Of a DNA stretch of 64,000 nt, positions 16,650-26,270 are shown one piece after another. Source of the stretch: Synechococcus sp. ROS8604 (GTDB lineage: Bacteria; Cyanobacteriota; Cyanobacteriia; PCC-6307; Cyanobiaceae). Position 1 is the stretch's first letter. The number at the start of each line of letters is the position of its first letter. Both the position numbers and the translations under genes were made by a program. Below the pieces are notes generated by a model. That model ran no database searches. It was not told where the DNA came from and saw nothing but the letters and a program-made list of their open reading frames with translations. Where the stretch lies: contig NZ_CP047946.1 in the NCBI RefSeq assembly GCF_014279655.1, positions 248,001-312,000 of the forward strand. The letters run 5' to 3'.

Positions 16650-17819
16650 ATGAAGTTGCTTCGTGTTGTCCGCTCAATGGATCCGTCTGCTGGTGGTATC
16701 TCAACTGGAATTAGAGAAATGCACCAGCCCTTAAGAAATAATGGTTTTGATGTCAAAATCTTGTGCTTTGATGATACGGACTCGCCTTGGTCTAACGATC
16801 TAAATGGTGATTTAATATGCATGGGTCGTATAAATAATAAATATGGCTATAGAATTGGATTGTTGTCTGAAATCAGACGAATAGCTAGACGTTTTGATGT
16901 CGCGATTGTTGAAGGAATTTGGAGTTATCATTCCTTTGCATGTTGGAGAGTTTTTTGTGCAATCGGCCTGCCATATTTTGTCTACACCCATGGCATGCTT
17001 GATCCATGGTTCAAGCGCACGTATCCGATTAAGCACTTAAAGAAATCGGCCTATTGGCCTTGGGCAGATTACAACGTGCTACGTGACGCCGAAGCTGTTT
17101 TTTTTACCACAGAGCAGGAGCGGTTGCTGGCTCGAGATTCGTTCTGGCTTTATAAGGCCAAAGAAAAGGTAGTGGGCTACGGCACCTCTCCACCACCATC
17201 TGATGTACGCGCTCAGAGGATTGCGTTTATGGAGCGTTTCCCCCATCTGCGCGGTCAACGTATTCTACTTTTTCTCAGCCGCATCCATCCGAAAAAAGGT
17301 GTCGATCTATTGATAGAAGCCTTTGCTGCCATTGCCTTCAGTGATCCTGCTTTGCAGCTTGTGATAGCTGGGCCTGATCAGGTGGATTTGCAGGCAGGCC
17401 TCCAACAACGATCAGCAGAGCTAGGCATTGCCGATCGCATAAGCTGGCCAGGTATGCTCAGTGGCGACCTTAAGTGGGGCGCTTATCGCTCAGCCGAACT
17501 GTTTTGCTTGCCTTCGCATCAGGAAAACTTCGGCGTTGTTGTAGCCGAAGCCTTGGCTTGTGGGTTGCCTGTAGCAATCTCTGAGCCGGTGAACATTGCT
17601 GCTGATGTGGCACAAGCTGGCGCAGGAATCGTTCATGTCGATACAGCTTTAGGCACCGAAGAAGCTCTTAGGCAGTGGTTGGCAATGACACCAATGGCGA
17701 AGGTTGAGATGGCTGAGCGTGGCCGACAATTGTTTTTTGAGCGCTTTGATTTTGCTTCTGTAGCTAAGAATATATTGCCACTTTTGGAAGAAGCAGTTCT
17801 TGAGGCTTCTCGGAAATAA
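16650..17819 (+). CDS. Glycosyltransferase family 4
   Basis: A 389-residue GT-B glycosyltransferase. The N-terminal glycine-rich loop DPSAGGISTGIREM (residues 11-24) binds the acceptor or phosphate side. In the donor domain ILLFLSRIHPKKGVDLLIEA (near 208), LFCLPSHQENFGVVVAEALA and GLPVAISEPVNI give the usual E-x7-E site. The first third is AT-rich like the island upstream, but from about base 17000 GC content rises to the chromosomal level. This suggests a mosaic gene with the right island boundary inside it. The sugar is unknown. Confidence 0.85.
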   Translation: MKLLRVVRSMDPSAGGISTGIREMHQPLRNNGFDVKILCFDDTDSPWSNDLNGDLICMGRINNKYGYRIGLLSEIRRIARRFDVAIVEGIWSYHSFACWRVFCAIGLPYFVYTHGMLDPWFKRTYPIKHLKKSAYWPWADYNVLRDAEAVFFTTEQERLLARDSFWLYKAKEKVVGYGTSPPPSDVRAQRIAFMERFPHLRGQRILLFLSRIHPKKGVDLLIEAFAAIAFSDPALQLVIAGPDQVDLQAGLQQRSAELGIADRISWPGMLSGDLKWGAYRSAELFCLPSHQENFGVVVAEALACGLPVAISEPVNIAADVAQAGAGIVHVDTALGTEEALRQWLAMTPMAKVEMAERGRQLFFERFDFASVAKNILPLLEEAVLEASRK

Positions 17820-18129
17820 TATTGTTTAGTATCATCATTGTTGGCTATAGTAATTGCCCAAAATCGTTTCGCTCGGTAACCGCTGATAGCTGAATAGGGT
17901 CTCAATAACTTTACTCCATTTGTGTTCTTTGTTTTCAGTGGAGAATAGGCGTATGTGCTTTTGGTAGATGTTTGGTTCATTGGTTTTCGATTCATGATCA
18001 TGTCTTTATTGTTTAGCCCACCTAAGGCGCCTTAATAAGTTTTGAGGAAACTTGCTTTGCTTTATTGGGTTATTTCAGTTTTCTCTAATTTGTTGCTGAA
18101 TCTTTTTTTTGATCTTTTCCTTTTGAAAA
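17820..18129. other. Intergenic stretch before the CDP-sugar genes
   Basis: About 310 bases with no coding frame I would defend on either strand. It probably carries the promoter of the rfbF operon. The T-rich end at 18068-18123 is the only compositional feature I see. Confidence 0.4.
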
Positions 18130-18903
18130 ATGAAAGCAGTATTATTAGCTGGTGGATTAGGTACTCGCATCAGCGAAGAAACCTCAATCAAGCCAAAGCC
18201 TATGGTCGAAATTGGAGGTAAGCCGATTTTATGGCACATCTTGAAAATCTACAGTTCTTTTGGCATTAATGAGTTCATTATTTGCTGTGGTTATAAGGGG
18301 TATGTGATTAAGGAGTATTTTGCCAACTACTTTTTGCATATGAGTGACGTTACATTTCATATGAGATTGAACTCAATGGAAGTGCATCATAAAAAAGCTG
18401 AGCCTTGGCAAATAACTCTGGTTGACACGGGTGAATTAACGATGACAGGCGGTCGTCTAAAACGTGTCGGAGATTATCTCGGGGATGATGATTTTTGTTT
18501 TACTTATGGCGATGGTGTTGCAGATGTTGATATTAAATCATTAATTGAGCATCATCGGCAACATGGTCGAAAAGCGACTGTGACTGCAGTACAACCACCG
18601 GGTCGATACGGAGCTTTGCAACTCAGTGACGATTGTAGGGTTGACGGTTTTCAAGAGAAACCTCAAGGCGATGGTGGTTGGATCAATGGTGGTTTCTTCG
18701 TTTTAAATCCTAGTGTTTTGGATTACATTGAAGATGACACAAGCGTTTGGGAGCAGGATCCACTCAAGAACTTAGCCAGAGAGGGACAACTCACTGCGTT
18801 TCATCACGATGGTTTTTGGCAACCAATGGATACTCTGCGAGACAAGCAATTACTTGAGAAACTGTGGTCAGAAGGCCGTGCCCCTTGGAAAAGCTGGACA
18901 TGA
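18130..18903 (+). CDS. rfbF: Glucose-1-phosphate cytidylyltransferase
   Basis: Makes CDP-glucose from CTP and glucose-1-phosphate, opening the pathway to 3,6-dideoxyhexoses. The protein has 257 residues with the nucleotidyltransferase signature [19 protein letters not shown] (6-24), then [23 protein letters not shown] near 135 and [20 protein letters not shown] near 175, all characteristic of RfbF. It overlaps rfbG by ATGA (18900-18903). Four further genes of the CDP-tyvelose route follow in order on the same strand. Confidence 0.95.
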   Translation: MKAVLLAGGLGTRISEETSIKPKPMVEIGGKPILWHILKIYSSFGINEFIICCGYKGYVIKEYFANYFLHMSDVTFHMRLNSMEVHHKKAEPWQITLVDTGELTMTGGRLKRVGDYLGDDDFCFTYGDGVADVDIKSLIEHHRQHGRKATVTAVQPPGRYGALQLSDDCRVDGFQEKPQGDGGWINGGFFVLNPSVLDYIEDDTSVWEQDPLKNLAREGQLTAFHHDGFWQPMDTLRDKQLLEKLWSEGRAPWKSWT

Positions 18904-19976
18904 TTGCTAACAATTTTTGGTCAGGCCGTCGGGTCTTGCTCACAGGTCATACTGGATTCAAGGGAAGTTGGTTGTTTCTATGGCTTCAGCAACTTGGGGC
19001 TGATGTTTTTGGATACTCACTGGCACCTGACTCAAAACAAAATTTATTTGATTTTGTCAGTTTTGCTTATCCTGATTTTTTAGAAAACCAGCATTGTTTA
19101 TCAAATCTTACTGATCTTGATACCCTTAAGGATTGGGTTCAATTCGTGCAACCCGATATAGTTTTTCATCTTGCAGCACAACCGTTGGTTCGAGCAAGCT
19201 ATGAAGATCCTCTGGGTACTTGGTTGACTAATGTTCAAGGAACACTTAATTTATTGGAGTCTTTAAAGTCACTAAAAAAACCTTGCTCTGTTGTTTTGAT
19301 TACTACGGATAAGGTCTATCAAAATAGAGAATGGTCTTATGGTTATCGTGAAACTGATCGATTAGGTGGTCACGACCCCTACAGCGCAAGTAAAGCTGCT
19401 GCTGAAATTGCCATCTCTAGTTGGCGATCCAGTTTTTGCGGTAATGCTTCACATCAGACTCCTTACTTACGTATCGCAACAGCTCGTGCGGGTAATGTGA
19501 TTGGAGGTGGTGATTGGGCCAAGGACCGGATCATTCCTGATGCGATTCAAGCTTTAGAGCATGGAACGCCGGTCCCTGTTCGAAATCCAGCTTCGACTCG
19601 TCCATGGCAACATGTACTCGAGCCTCTCGCCGGATATCTACGATTGGCAGAAGTTTTGACTTCTGACTCTTCTCCACCTTGTGAATCGTTCAATTTTGGA
19701 CCGCATTTAGAGAGTAACCGCCCTGTAAGCGAATTATTGGAATCTATCCTGTCCCATTGGTCAGGAGAATGGGTTGATAAAAGTGATCCGCAATCACCTC
19801 ACGAGGCGGGATTGCTCCATCTACAAATCGACAAGGCCTATCATTATCTCGGTTGGTCGCCGCGTTGGAATTATGCAACGACTGTCGAGCGCACTGTTAC
19901 CTGGTACCGAAATGTTCATCAGGGTCTATCTCCATTGGACTGCTGCATAGCTGATCTCCAGGCATATCAAACTTGA
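18900..19976 (+). CDS. rfbG: CDP-glucose 4,6-dehydratase
   Basis: Converts CDP-glucose to CDP-4-keto-6-deoxyglucose. The 358-residue extended SDR has the NAD motif [17 protein letters not shown] (12-28). [19 protein letters not shown] near 92 and TTDKVYQN near 132 follow, then the YxxxK of [11 protein letters not shown] near 157 and [15 protein letters not shown] near 190. I chose the ATG at 18900, which overlaps the rfbF stop; an in-frame start at 18864 would add 12 residues inside rfbF. Confidence 0.95.
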   Translation: MIANNFWSGRRVLLTGHTGFKGSWLFLWLQQLGADVFGYSLAPDSKQNLFDFVSFAYPDFLENQHCLSNLTDLDTLKDWVQFVQPDIVFHLAAQPLVRASYEDPLGTWLTNVQGTLNLLESLKSLKKPCSVVLITTDKVYQNREWSYGYRETDRLGGHDPYSASKAAAEIAISSWRSSFCGNASHQTPYLRIATARAGNVIGGGDWAKDRIIPDAIQALEHGTPVPVRNPASTRPWQHVLEPLAGYLRLAEVLTSDSSPPCESFNFGPHLESNRPVSELLESILSHWSGEWVDKSDPQSPHEAGLLHLQIDKAYHYLGWSPRWNYATTVERTVTWYRNVHQGLSPLDCCIADLQAYQT

Positions 19977-20012
19977 GTCTTTAATCACACAATTTTTTCT
20001 CTTTCTATCGCT

Positions 20013-21506
20013 ATGTCCGATCCCACAGCCTTACGTCAAGAGATTTTGCGTCTTACCCGTGAGTATTCACGCCAGGTGCATTCTTCATTTCGACCGGCCT
20101 CTGATCCATCTCGTCAACCATGGACAGCCGGTAATCCCATTCCTTATGCAGGTCGTGTGTTCACAGAAGATGAGGTTGAAGCAGCTGTCTCCACAACGCT
20201 TGATTTTTGGCTGACACTAGGCACTGAGGGAGAAGCCTTACAAAAGGAACTTGCCAAGTTTATTGGTGTACGCCATAGCCTGCTTGTGAATTCTGGTTCT
20301 AGTGCGAACCTGGTCGCCATATCTGCTCTTACCTCACCCAAATTACCGAGCGATCGTCGAATTAAACCTGGTGATGAGGTGATTACTGTTGCCGCTGGTT
20401 TTCCAACAACAGTTTCCCCCATTTTGCAGGTGGGTGCGGTGCCAGTGTTCATTGACGCTGACCCGATTACTGGAAATGCACGTTGTGAACAGCTTGAGGC
20501 CGCCTACAGCCCAGGGAAAACCAAGGCCGTCATGATGGCCCACGCATTGGGCAATCCATTTGATTTGGCCACCACAGTTGGTTTTTGTCGTCAACACGGC
20601 CTTTGGCTTGTGGAAGACAACTGCGATGCTTTGGGTTGTACCTACTCGATGCCGCGTGAACTAGCAGAAAGCCTGGGTTTCAAAGAAAACAGTCCCGGGT
20701 TGGATGAAGGGCCTGATCGGGTTGTGCGTTGGACAGGAACCTGGGGCGACATCAGCACTCAGAGTTTTTATCCTCCCCATCACCTCACGATGGGAGAGGG
20801 CGGAGCCGTCAATATCGTTCGTGATCAGAAGCTAAAGGTGATTGCGGAAAGTTTTCGGGACTGGGGGCGTGACTGTTGGTGTCCTAGCGGCATTGATAAC
20901 ACGTGCAATAAGCGCTTTGGCTGGCAACTTGGTGAGTTACCCGAGGGCTACGACCACAAGTACACCTATAGCCATCTTGGATTCAATCTCAAACCACTGG
21001 ATCCTCAGGCAGCCATTGGTCGGGTACAACTTCAACGGCTTCCGGAGTTCATCGAGGCCCGCAAACAGAACTGGGAAGTTTTGCGGAAGGGGCTGGCCGA
21101 CCTTGAGGATGTGTTGGAATTTGCCCTGCCTACCCATTCAACCGGTTGGGATCCGGACGAGGGTTTTAGCTGGGATAGCACCGGTTGCCGTACGGAATGT
21201 TCCTGGTTTGGCTTCAAGTTAGCTGTGAAGCCAGGAGCACCGTTTAGTCGTACGGAGCTGGCGCAGGAGTTGGACCGAAACATGATCGGTAACAGAATGC
21301 TGTTTGGTGGCAATCTGGTGCGTCAGCCTGCGTTTGTGCAGTTGAGGCAGGAGCGCCCAGAATCGATGCGTTTAATAGGTGATTTGGCAGATTCCGATGT
21401 TATTATGAATACTACTCTTTTTCTAGGAACGTATCCAGGATTGACGCTAGATATGCTTAATAAAGAGGTTGATGTGATCAATGCTTTTGCGACTGTTAAT
21501 GTCTAA
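20013..21506 (+). CDS. rfbH: CDP-4-keto-6-deoxyglucose 3-dehydrase (PMP and iron-sulfur)
   Basis: Removes the C-3 hydroxyl of CDP-4-keto-6-deoxyglucose (E1). It has the aminotransferase fold of 497 residues but carries SFYPPHHLTMGEGG (251-264), where His replaces the usual PLP-binding Lys, the defining E1 feature. Cys288, Cys290 and Cys298 form the Cx1Cx7C part of the 2Fe-2S site. A further Cys209 lies 78 residues before it, more than the 57 I recall for Yersinia E1, probably because of an insertion near 211-235. The flavin/ferredoxin reductase partner (E3, rfbI) is not in the window. Confidence 0.93.
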   Translation: MSDPTALRQEILRLTREYSRQVHSSFRPASDPSRQPWTAGNPIPYAGRVFTEDEVEAAVSTTLDFWLTLGTEGEALQKELAKFIGVRHSLLVNSGSSANLVAISALTSPKLPSDRRIKPGDEVITVAAGFPTTVSPILQVGAVPVFIDADPITGNARCEQLEAAYSPGKTKAVMMAHALGNPFDLATTVGFCRQHGLWLVEDNCDALGCTYSMPRELAESLGFKENSPGLDEGPDRVVRWTGTWGDISTQSFYPPHHLTMGEGGAVNIVRDQKLKVIAESFRDWGRDCWCPSGIDNTCNKRFGWQLGELPEGYDHKYTYSHLGFNLKPLDPQAAIGRVQLQRLPEFIEARKQNWEVLRKGLADLEDVLEFALPTHSTGWDPDEGFSWDSTGCRTECSWFGFKLAVKPGAPFSRTELAQELDRNMIGNRMLFGGNLVRQPAFVQLRQERPESMRLIGDLADSDVIMNTTLFLGTYPGLTLDMLNKEVDVINAFATVNV

Positions 21507-21738
21507 TTCGTTTGCCGTATATTGAAACCCCCGCCTTCTCACTCTTATTATATTTTTAAGACATTTTTATTGATTGGTCTATATAATTTCTCTTGTTGCT
21601 CCTTTTTCAATGTTCAGATGTCTCTACTGCAGAACCCTTTTCTTATTCGCTTGTCTACTTTTTCCTTATTCCTCCATTGCCTTTCTTGAATTGACATAGT
21701 TTTTTGTTAAGATTATTCCTTTTTTGCCTTGGAAATTT

Positions 21739-22587
21739 ATGCGTCTACTGATTACAGGTGGGACGGGTTTTATTGGCTCTTATGTTCTGTCCGCTGCGAT
21801 GCATGCAGGTCATGATGTTTTAGCTTTAAGACGTAATTCCACTTCTACCACAGTCATTCCTCTTGAAACTCATCCTGAATGGCTTAATTGTGAGCTTGCA
21901 GACGTTGATAGATCTGTTTTGAAGGATATTGATGTATTGATTCATCTTGCAGCTACTGGTGTTAGCCCTAAGCCTGCTAGCTGGAGTGATTTAGTAAATA
22001 CTAATGTGTCTCTTAGTTTGCGCCTTATGGAATTAGCTGCTGATGCTGGTGTCAGACGATTTATAGCAGCGGGTACCAGTCATGAATATGGAGCAACCGC
22101 AGAATTATTCAGTTTAATTCCTCCCAATGCAGCGCTTGAACCACTAAATGCCTATGGTGCAAGTAAAGCATGTTCCTTTCAATTATTGAGAGCTTTCGCC
22201 ATCCAAAATAAGCTTGAATTGTTCTACGGTCGGCTTTTTAATGTTTACGGCATCGGCCAATTTTCCGGAAACTTTTGGCCTTCTTTACGTCATGCTGCTC
22301 TCAACAAGAAAGATTTTCCAATGACTTCTGGAGATCAAGTTACAGATTTTATGTCTGTTTCTTCAGCCGCCTCTCACTTTATAGAAGCGTGTCATCGTTC
22401 CGACATAAAATCTGGTTCACCATTAGTTGTTAATATCGGTTCTGGGGATTCAATGTCTCTTTTGCAATTTGCAACTACACAATGGGAATCATTTGGTGCT
22501 ATTGGGAGTCTCTTGCCAGGATCTATCCCTTCAAGGTCTAATCAGATCATGCGAATGGTACCAGATTTAATTGGTCTTCATTTTTAA
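21739..22587 (+). CDS. NAD-dependent epimerase/dehydratase, probable CDP-paratose synthase-like reductase
   Basis: A 282-residue extended SDR: MRLLITGGTGFIGSYVL at the start, LIHLAATGVSPKP near 75, AAGTSHEYGAT near 112 and the YxxxK in LNAYGASKACSFQLL near 139. It lies between rfbH and the tyvelose epimerase, the place where RfbS (CDP-paratose synthase) is needed to reduce the 4-keto group. Sequence alone does not separate paratose from abequose formation, but the following rfbE implies paratose. I chose ATG 21739 because it puts the Rossmann motif at the N-terminus; a TTG at 21724 is possible. Confidence 0.75.
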   Translation: MRLLITGGTGFIGSYVLSAAMHAGHDVLALRRNSTSTTVIPLETHPEWLNCELADVDRSVLKDIDVLIHLAATGVSPKPASWSDLVNTNVSLSLRLMELAADAGVRRFIAAGTSHEYGATAELFSLIPPNAALEPLNAYGASKACSFQLLRAFAIQNKLELFYGRLFNVYGIGQFSGNFWPSLRHAALNKKDFPMTSGDQVTDFMSVSSAASHFIEACHRSDIKSGSPLVVNIGSGDSMSLLQFATTQWESFGAIGSLLPGSIPSRSNQIMRMVPDLIGLHF

Positions 22588-22606
22588 ACCTTATTATTGC
22601 CCTAAC

Positions 22607-23665
22607 ATGAAAGTACTTATTACCGGCGGATGCGGTTTTCTCGGTTCAAACCTCGCTGCGCACTACCTTTCTAAACAATGTCAAGTTATAGTCATTGATG
22701 GCCTCTTTAGACTAGGGTCTTCTGATAATCTTTCTTGGCTTGCACAAAAGGCTGCGTCTCATAACAGTTCTTTTGATTTTGTTCAAGGTGATATAGCTGA
22801 TAATGAGGTTGTATTATCAGTTTTTCGTAGATACGGACCTTTTGATTTCGTAGTACATGTTGGTGGACAAGTTGCTATGACCACCTCATTATCGGATCCT
22901 TCCCGAGATATGTATACTAATGTTGTTGGTACTTTTAACATATTAGAGGCTGTAAGACTACACTCACCTAATGCTTTACTTGCTTACAGTAGCACTAACA
23001 AGGTGTATGGTGATCTTGAGCACCTTCGCTATGAGGAAACTTCGACGCGCTATAAATTGCCCGACTTTCCTAATGGTTTAGATGAGAACCTCCCCTTGGA
23101 TTTTTCAACACCTTACGGATGCTCTAAGGGATCGGCTGACCAATACGTGCGCGATTGGTCACGCGTTTATGGTTTGAGTACTGTCGTATTCAGACATTCA
23201 TCCATATTCGGAGGCCGTCAATTTGCATCTTTTGATCAAGGATGGATTGGTTGGTTTTGTAAAAAATCTATCGAACAGATGAAATCTTTTGAGTCTAATG
23301 CTTCTCCTGAACCATTTACTATTGCTGGTACAGGAAAGCAGGTTAGAGATGTTCTTCATGTGGATGATTTGATAACTCTCTATTCGTCGGCTTTCGAGAA
23401 CAAGTCCAAACTAAATGGTGAAATCTTTAATATTGGAGGTGGTTTTGATAACTCTCTTAGTTTACTAGAGCTGTTCTCATTATTATCTGATATTAACCGT
23501 ATTCCACATCTTCAATTTATTTCTACTCCACGTCGTGCAAGTGACCAAGACTGTTTTATTGCTGATATTCGTAAAGCACATCAGATTTTGGGCTGGGCAC
23601 CCAAAGTTTCATGTCAGCAAGGTGTCTCAAACATGGTGGAGTGGACAAAATCGCTTTCATTTTGA
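22607..23665 (+). CDS. rfbE: CDP-paratose 2-epimerase (CDP-tyvelose synthesis)
   Basis: Inverts C-2 of CDP-paratose to give CDP-tyvelose. The 352-residue SDR has VLITGGCGFLGSNLA (3-17), VVHVGGQVAMTTSLSDP near 82, the diagnostic AYSSTNKVYGDLEHLRY near 123 and the YxxxK of STPYGCSKGSADQYV near 165, followed by FRHSSIFGGRQ and QVRDVLHVDDL. All are typical of RfbE rather than of UDP-sugar epimerases. I chose ATG 22607; an earlier in-frame start at 22571 overlaps the previous gene. Confidence 0.92.
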   Translation: MKVLITGGCGFLGSNLAAHYLSKQCQVIVIDGLFRLGSSDNLSWLAQKAASHNSSFDFVQGDIADNEVVLSVFRRYGPFDFVVHVGGQVAMTTSLSDPSRDMYTNVVGTFNILEAVRLHSPNALLAYSSTNKVYGDLEHLRYEETSTRYKLPDFPNGLDENLPLDFSTPYGCSKGSADQYVRDWSRVYGLSTVVFRHSSIFGGRQFASFDQGWIGWFCKKSIEQMKSFESNASPEPFTIAGTGKQVRDVLHVDDLITLYSSAFENKSKLNGEIFNIGGGFDNSLSLLELFSLLSDINRIPHLQFISTPRRASDQDCFIADIRKAHQILGWAPKVSCQQGVSNMVEWTKSLSF

Positions 23666-23833
23666 TAATTTCTTAAAACTCTATTTTGCTATTGGTCATC
23701 CGATAATTCTTTTAGTTTTCACATGATGGATTTAAATTGAGCCATGTTTTTCTAATCTTTTATTGTTTCTAGATCCCTACCCCCTGGTTTTTCTCCTGAT
23801 TGGTAAATCTTATTCGTTTTCTTTTTTAACTTT

Positions 23834-24823
23834 ATGGTTTCTTCGATTCTTTTGAGTGTGGTTATTCCAACTCTAAACAGATCTGATTTATTACGCGAAA
23901 CTCTTTCTAGGATTTTAATTCATTATCCGGTAGGAGATCCTCGTATTGAATTTATTGTTGTCGATAATGCATCTGATGTTGAGGTGGAACCCTTAATAAA
24001 CGATTTTTATTCAAGTTTTTGTAATAAACTTCATTGTGTTCGATTTGAGAACCGTGTGGATATTGTTAGCAGCTTTAAACGGTGTGTCCAATCAGCAAAG
24101 GGTGCCTTTGTTCAAATATTTGGTGATGATGATCTCCCCTGTGGGCTTGTTGGTTATCAATTACTAAATTCTATTTCTTCCCATAATCCACGTCTTATTT
24201 ATCTAAATCGTTTTATTGGTGATGAGTATTTAGAGTCTGCTGGTGAAATTGCTCATCCCAACGATGTTTCTAAGTCTATATTTTCTATGCCTTTGTCTGA
24301 CTTTATTGATTGTTATAATCATTGGCCGGGCTTCATTACTTCTCTTGTATTTTCTAGGCTTGCATGGGAGAGTGGTTTAAAAGTCAATTGTAAGGAATAT
24401 CCAGGGTATACTTTTTTGGATTTTCTTTTTCGCTCTCCAGAAATTGACACTGTTCTTGTTTTTGGTGAACCATCAATCATTCAGAGGCGAGGCTCGCAGT
24501 CATGGAAGAAATACTGGCCATTGTATTGGTATTTGGGTTGTAGTCAACTTTTATCCGATCTTGACTCTGATGGAATATCAAAATCATCTCTCAAAACTTG
24601 GTTAAGTAATGAGATTAAAACAAAAAATTTAATCGTTGACCTGCTTATTGCTAAGTCTTACCCCTCTGTATATGATAAACAATTTTGGAGGTATATCAGG
24701 AATCTTTTCTCTCATTCTTTTTTGTTGAGTGCTGTTGTTTATTTGATATCTTTATTGCCTTCATCGGTATGCTTCTCCCTTTTAAAGCTTTCTCCTAATA
24801 AATCTAAGTATGGGCTCACTTAA
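23834..24823 (+). CDS. Glycosyltransferase family 2 (possible dideoxyhexosyl transferase)
   Basis: A 329-residue GT-A transferase: LSVVIPTLNRSDLLRETLSR at residues 7-26, FIVVDNASDVEVEP near 48 and the metal-binding FGDDDLP near 98. A hydrophobic segment near the C-terminus (FLLSAVVYLISLLPSSVCF) may tether it to the membrane. It directly follows rfbE and is of the same size class as the abequosyl- and tyvelosyltransferases that follow such genes in enteric O-antigen loci. A tyvelosyltransferase role is therefore a fair inference from position only. Confidence 0.75.
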   Translation: MVSSILLSVVIPTLNRSDLLRETLSRILIHYPVGDPRIEFIVVDNASDVEVEPLINDFYSSFCNKLHCVRFENRVDIVSSFKRCVQSAKGAFVQIFGDDDLPCGLVGYQLLNSISSHNPRLIYLNRFIGDEYLESAGEIAHPNDVSKSIFSMPLSDFIDCYNHWPGFITSLVFSRLAWESGLKVNCKEYPGYTFLDFLFRSPEIDTVLVFGEPSIIQRRGSQSWKKYWPLYWYLGCSQLLSDLDSDGISKSSLKTWLSNEIKTKNLIVDLLIAKSYPSVYDKQFWRYIRNLFSHSFLLSAVVYLISLLPSSVCFSLLKLSPNKSKYGLT

Positions 24824-25376
24824 TGTTGACAAAAAGGTTGATTTGCTAGGCAGCAATGATCCTAAGCCTTTGAAGCAGTTATGTATGAGATTTGCATGGA
24901 GTTTTTTCTCGGTACTTGTGTTTGCCTTGCCTGGACGACAGCTTTCGTTTGTTCGTGTTTTTCTACTTCGATTGTTTGGCGCTACTATTGGGAAAAAGGT
25001 CTTAATTTGTTCTGGAGTCCATGTCTGGTTCCCGTGGAAACTTAAAATAGGTGATTTTTCAGCAATAGGCAGATCCGTAGAAATTTATAATTATGGTTTC
25101 GTTGAAATCGGCTCGAATACAGTAATTTCTCAATATTCATATCTTTGTACAGCTTCGCATGATTATGTATCTCGTACAATGAATTTTTACTCAAAACCTA
25201 TCATAATTGGTCAATATGTCTGGATAGCTGCCTATGCAATGATTATGCCAGGAGTTCATGTTGGAGACGGATCTGTTATTGGGGCTCGCAGTGTCCTCAC
25301 TAAGAGTTCTGATCCTTGGCTTGTTTATTCTGGTTTGCCCGCCAAGAAAATTAAGCCTAGAAATCTTTGCAATTAA
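24810..25376 (+). CDS. Left-handed beta-helix acetyltransferase (WcaF-like)
   Basis: A 188-residue hexapeptide-repeat acyltransferase. Repeats such as IGKKVLICSGVHVW, IGDFSAIGRSVEIYNYG and IGSNTVISQYSYL give the beta-helix. The catalytic His lies in CTASHDYVSRTM near residue 117, and the end WIAAYAMIMPGVHVGDGSVI resembles WcaF and sugar O-acetyltransferases. It overlaps the GT2 gene by 14 bases. It probably O-acetylates one sugar of the repeat unit. Confidence 0.85.
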   Translation: MGSLNVDKKVDLLGSNDPKPLKQLCMRFAWSFFSVLVFALPGRQLSFVRVFLLRLFGATIGKKVLICSGVHVWFPWKLKIGDFSAIGRSVEIYNYGFVEIGSNTVISQYSYLCTASHDYVSRTMNFYSKPIIIGQYVWIAAYAMIMPGVHVGDGSVIGARSVLTKSSDPWLVYSGLPAKKIKPRNLCN

Positions 25377-25430
25377 TTACATATAGGTTCTTGTTCCTTA
25401 TTAATCTTTTCGCTCTGCCTACGTTTTGAT

Positions 25431-26270
25431 ATGAATTCAGTTTCTGTTTTAATTCTCACAAAAAATGAAGAGCAAGATTTGCCGGGATGTCTTGCATCCG
25501 TGGCATGGTGTAACGATATCGTTGTTTATGACTCTTGCAGTACAGACCGCACTCATGACATTGCTGTCTCATCAGGTGCGCGTATTATTGAGCGACCCTT
25601 TGACAATTGGGCATCGCATCAAAATTGGGGATTGCGCAACATTGTATTCCGTAATGCCTGGGTTTTTTATATTGATGCTGATGAACGGTTAACTCCAGAA
25701 GCTGCTACTGAGCTTGTAGCTATTGCAAACAGTAATAATTCATCAGTGGCTTACCGTATCCTTAGGCGTGATTTCTTTCGGGGTCGACACTTGCGGTATG
25801 TGCAAACATCTTCTTGGTATATACGTTTTTTTCGACCTGAGTTTTTGCGTTATGAGCGTTTGGTGAATCCCGTTACTATTGTTGATGGTGAAATTGGTAA
25901 TTTACATTATCATTTGGATCACTTTCCTTTTTCAAAGGGACTCAGCCATTGGATAGCTCGCCATAATTCATATAGTACCTTTGAGGCTGAGCAGATTATT
26001 CAAAATAGATCTCATAGAGAACCATTTAACCTTTTAGCATCCTTTTTCGAGCGAGATTTCAATAAGCGACGTTATCACCAAAAGGAGCTTTTTTATCGAC
26101 TTCCTGCTCGTCCACTAATTAAATTTTTTCTTCTTTATTTTCTCAAGCGAGGATTCCTGGATCGGGGTCCTGGATTTACCTACGCTCTGCTTCAGTCAAT
26201 ATATGAATTCATGATCGTACTCAAGGTACAAGAGTTGAAGCAATTTAAAAAATCTGAGACATCATCTTGA
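25431..26270 (+). CDS. Glycosyltransferase family 2 (WaaE-like)
   Basis: A 279-residue GT-A transferase of the WaaE/KdtX type: SVLILTKNEEQDLPGCLASV at residues 4-23, the short YDSCSTDRTHDIA near 34, and FYIDADERLTPE near 78 with the metal-binding Asp residues. The pattern FRRPEFLRYER-like (FFRPEFLRYERLV) and LDHFPFSKGLSHWIARHNSY is shared with lipopolysaccharide core beta-glucosyltransferases. It is coupled to the next gene by a TTGA overlap. The acceptor here is more likely the lipid-linked repeat unit than a core. Confidence 0.8.
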   Translation: MNSVSVLILTKNEEQDLPGCLASVAWCNDIVVYDSCSTDRTHDIAVSSGARIIERPFDNWASHQNWGLRNIVFRNAWVFYIDADERLTPEAATELVAIANSNNSSVAYRILRRDFFRGRHLRYVQTSSWYIRFFRPEFLRYERLVNPVTIVDGEIGNLHYHLDHFPFSKGLSHWIARHNSYSTFEAEQIIQNRSHREPFNLLASFFERDFNKRRYHQKELFYRLPARPLIKFFLLYFLKRGFLDRGPGFTYALLQSIYEFMIVLKVQELKQFKKSETSS

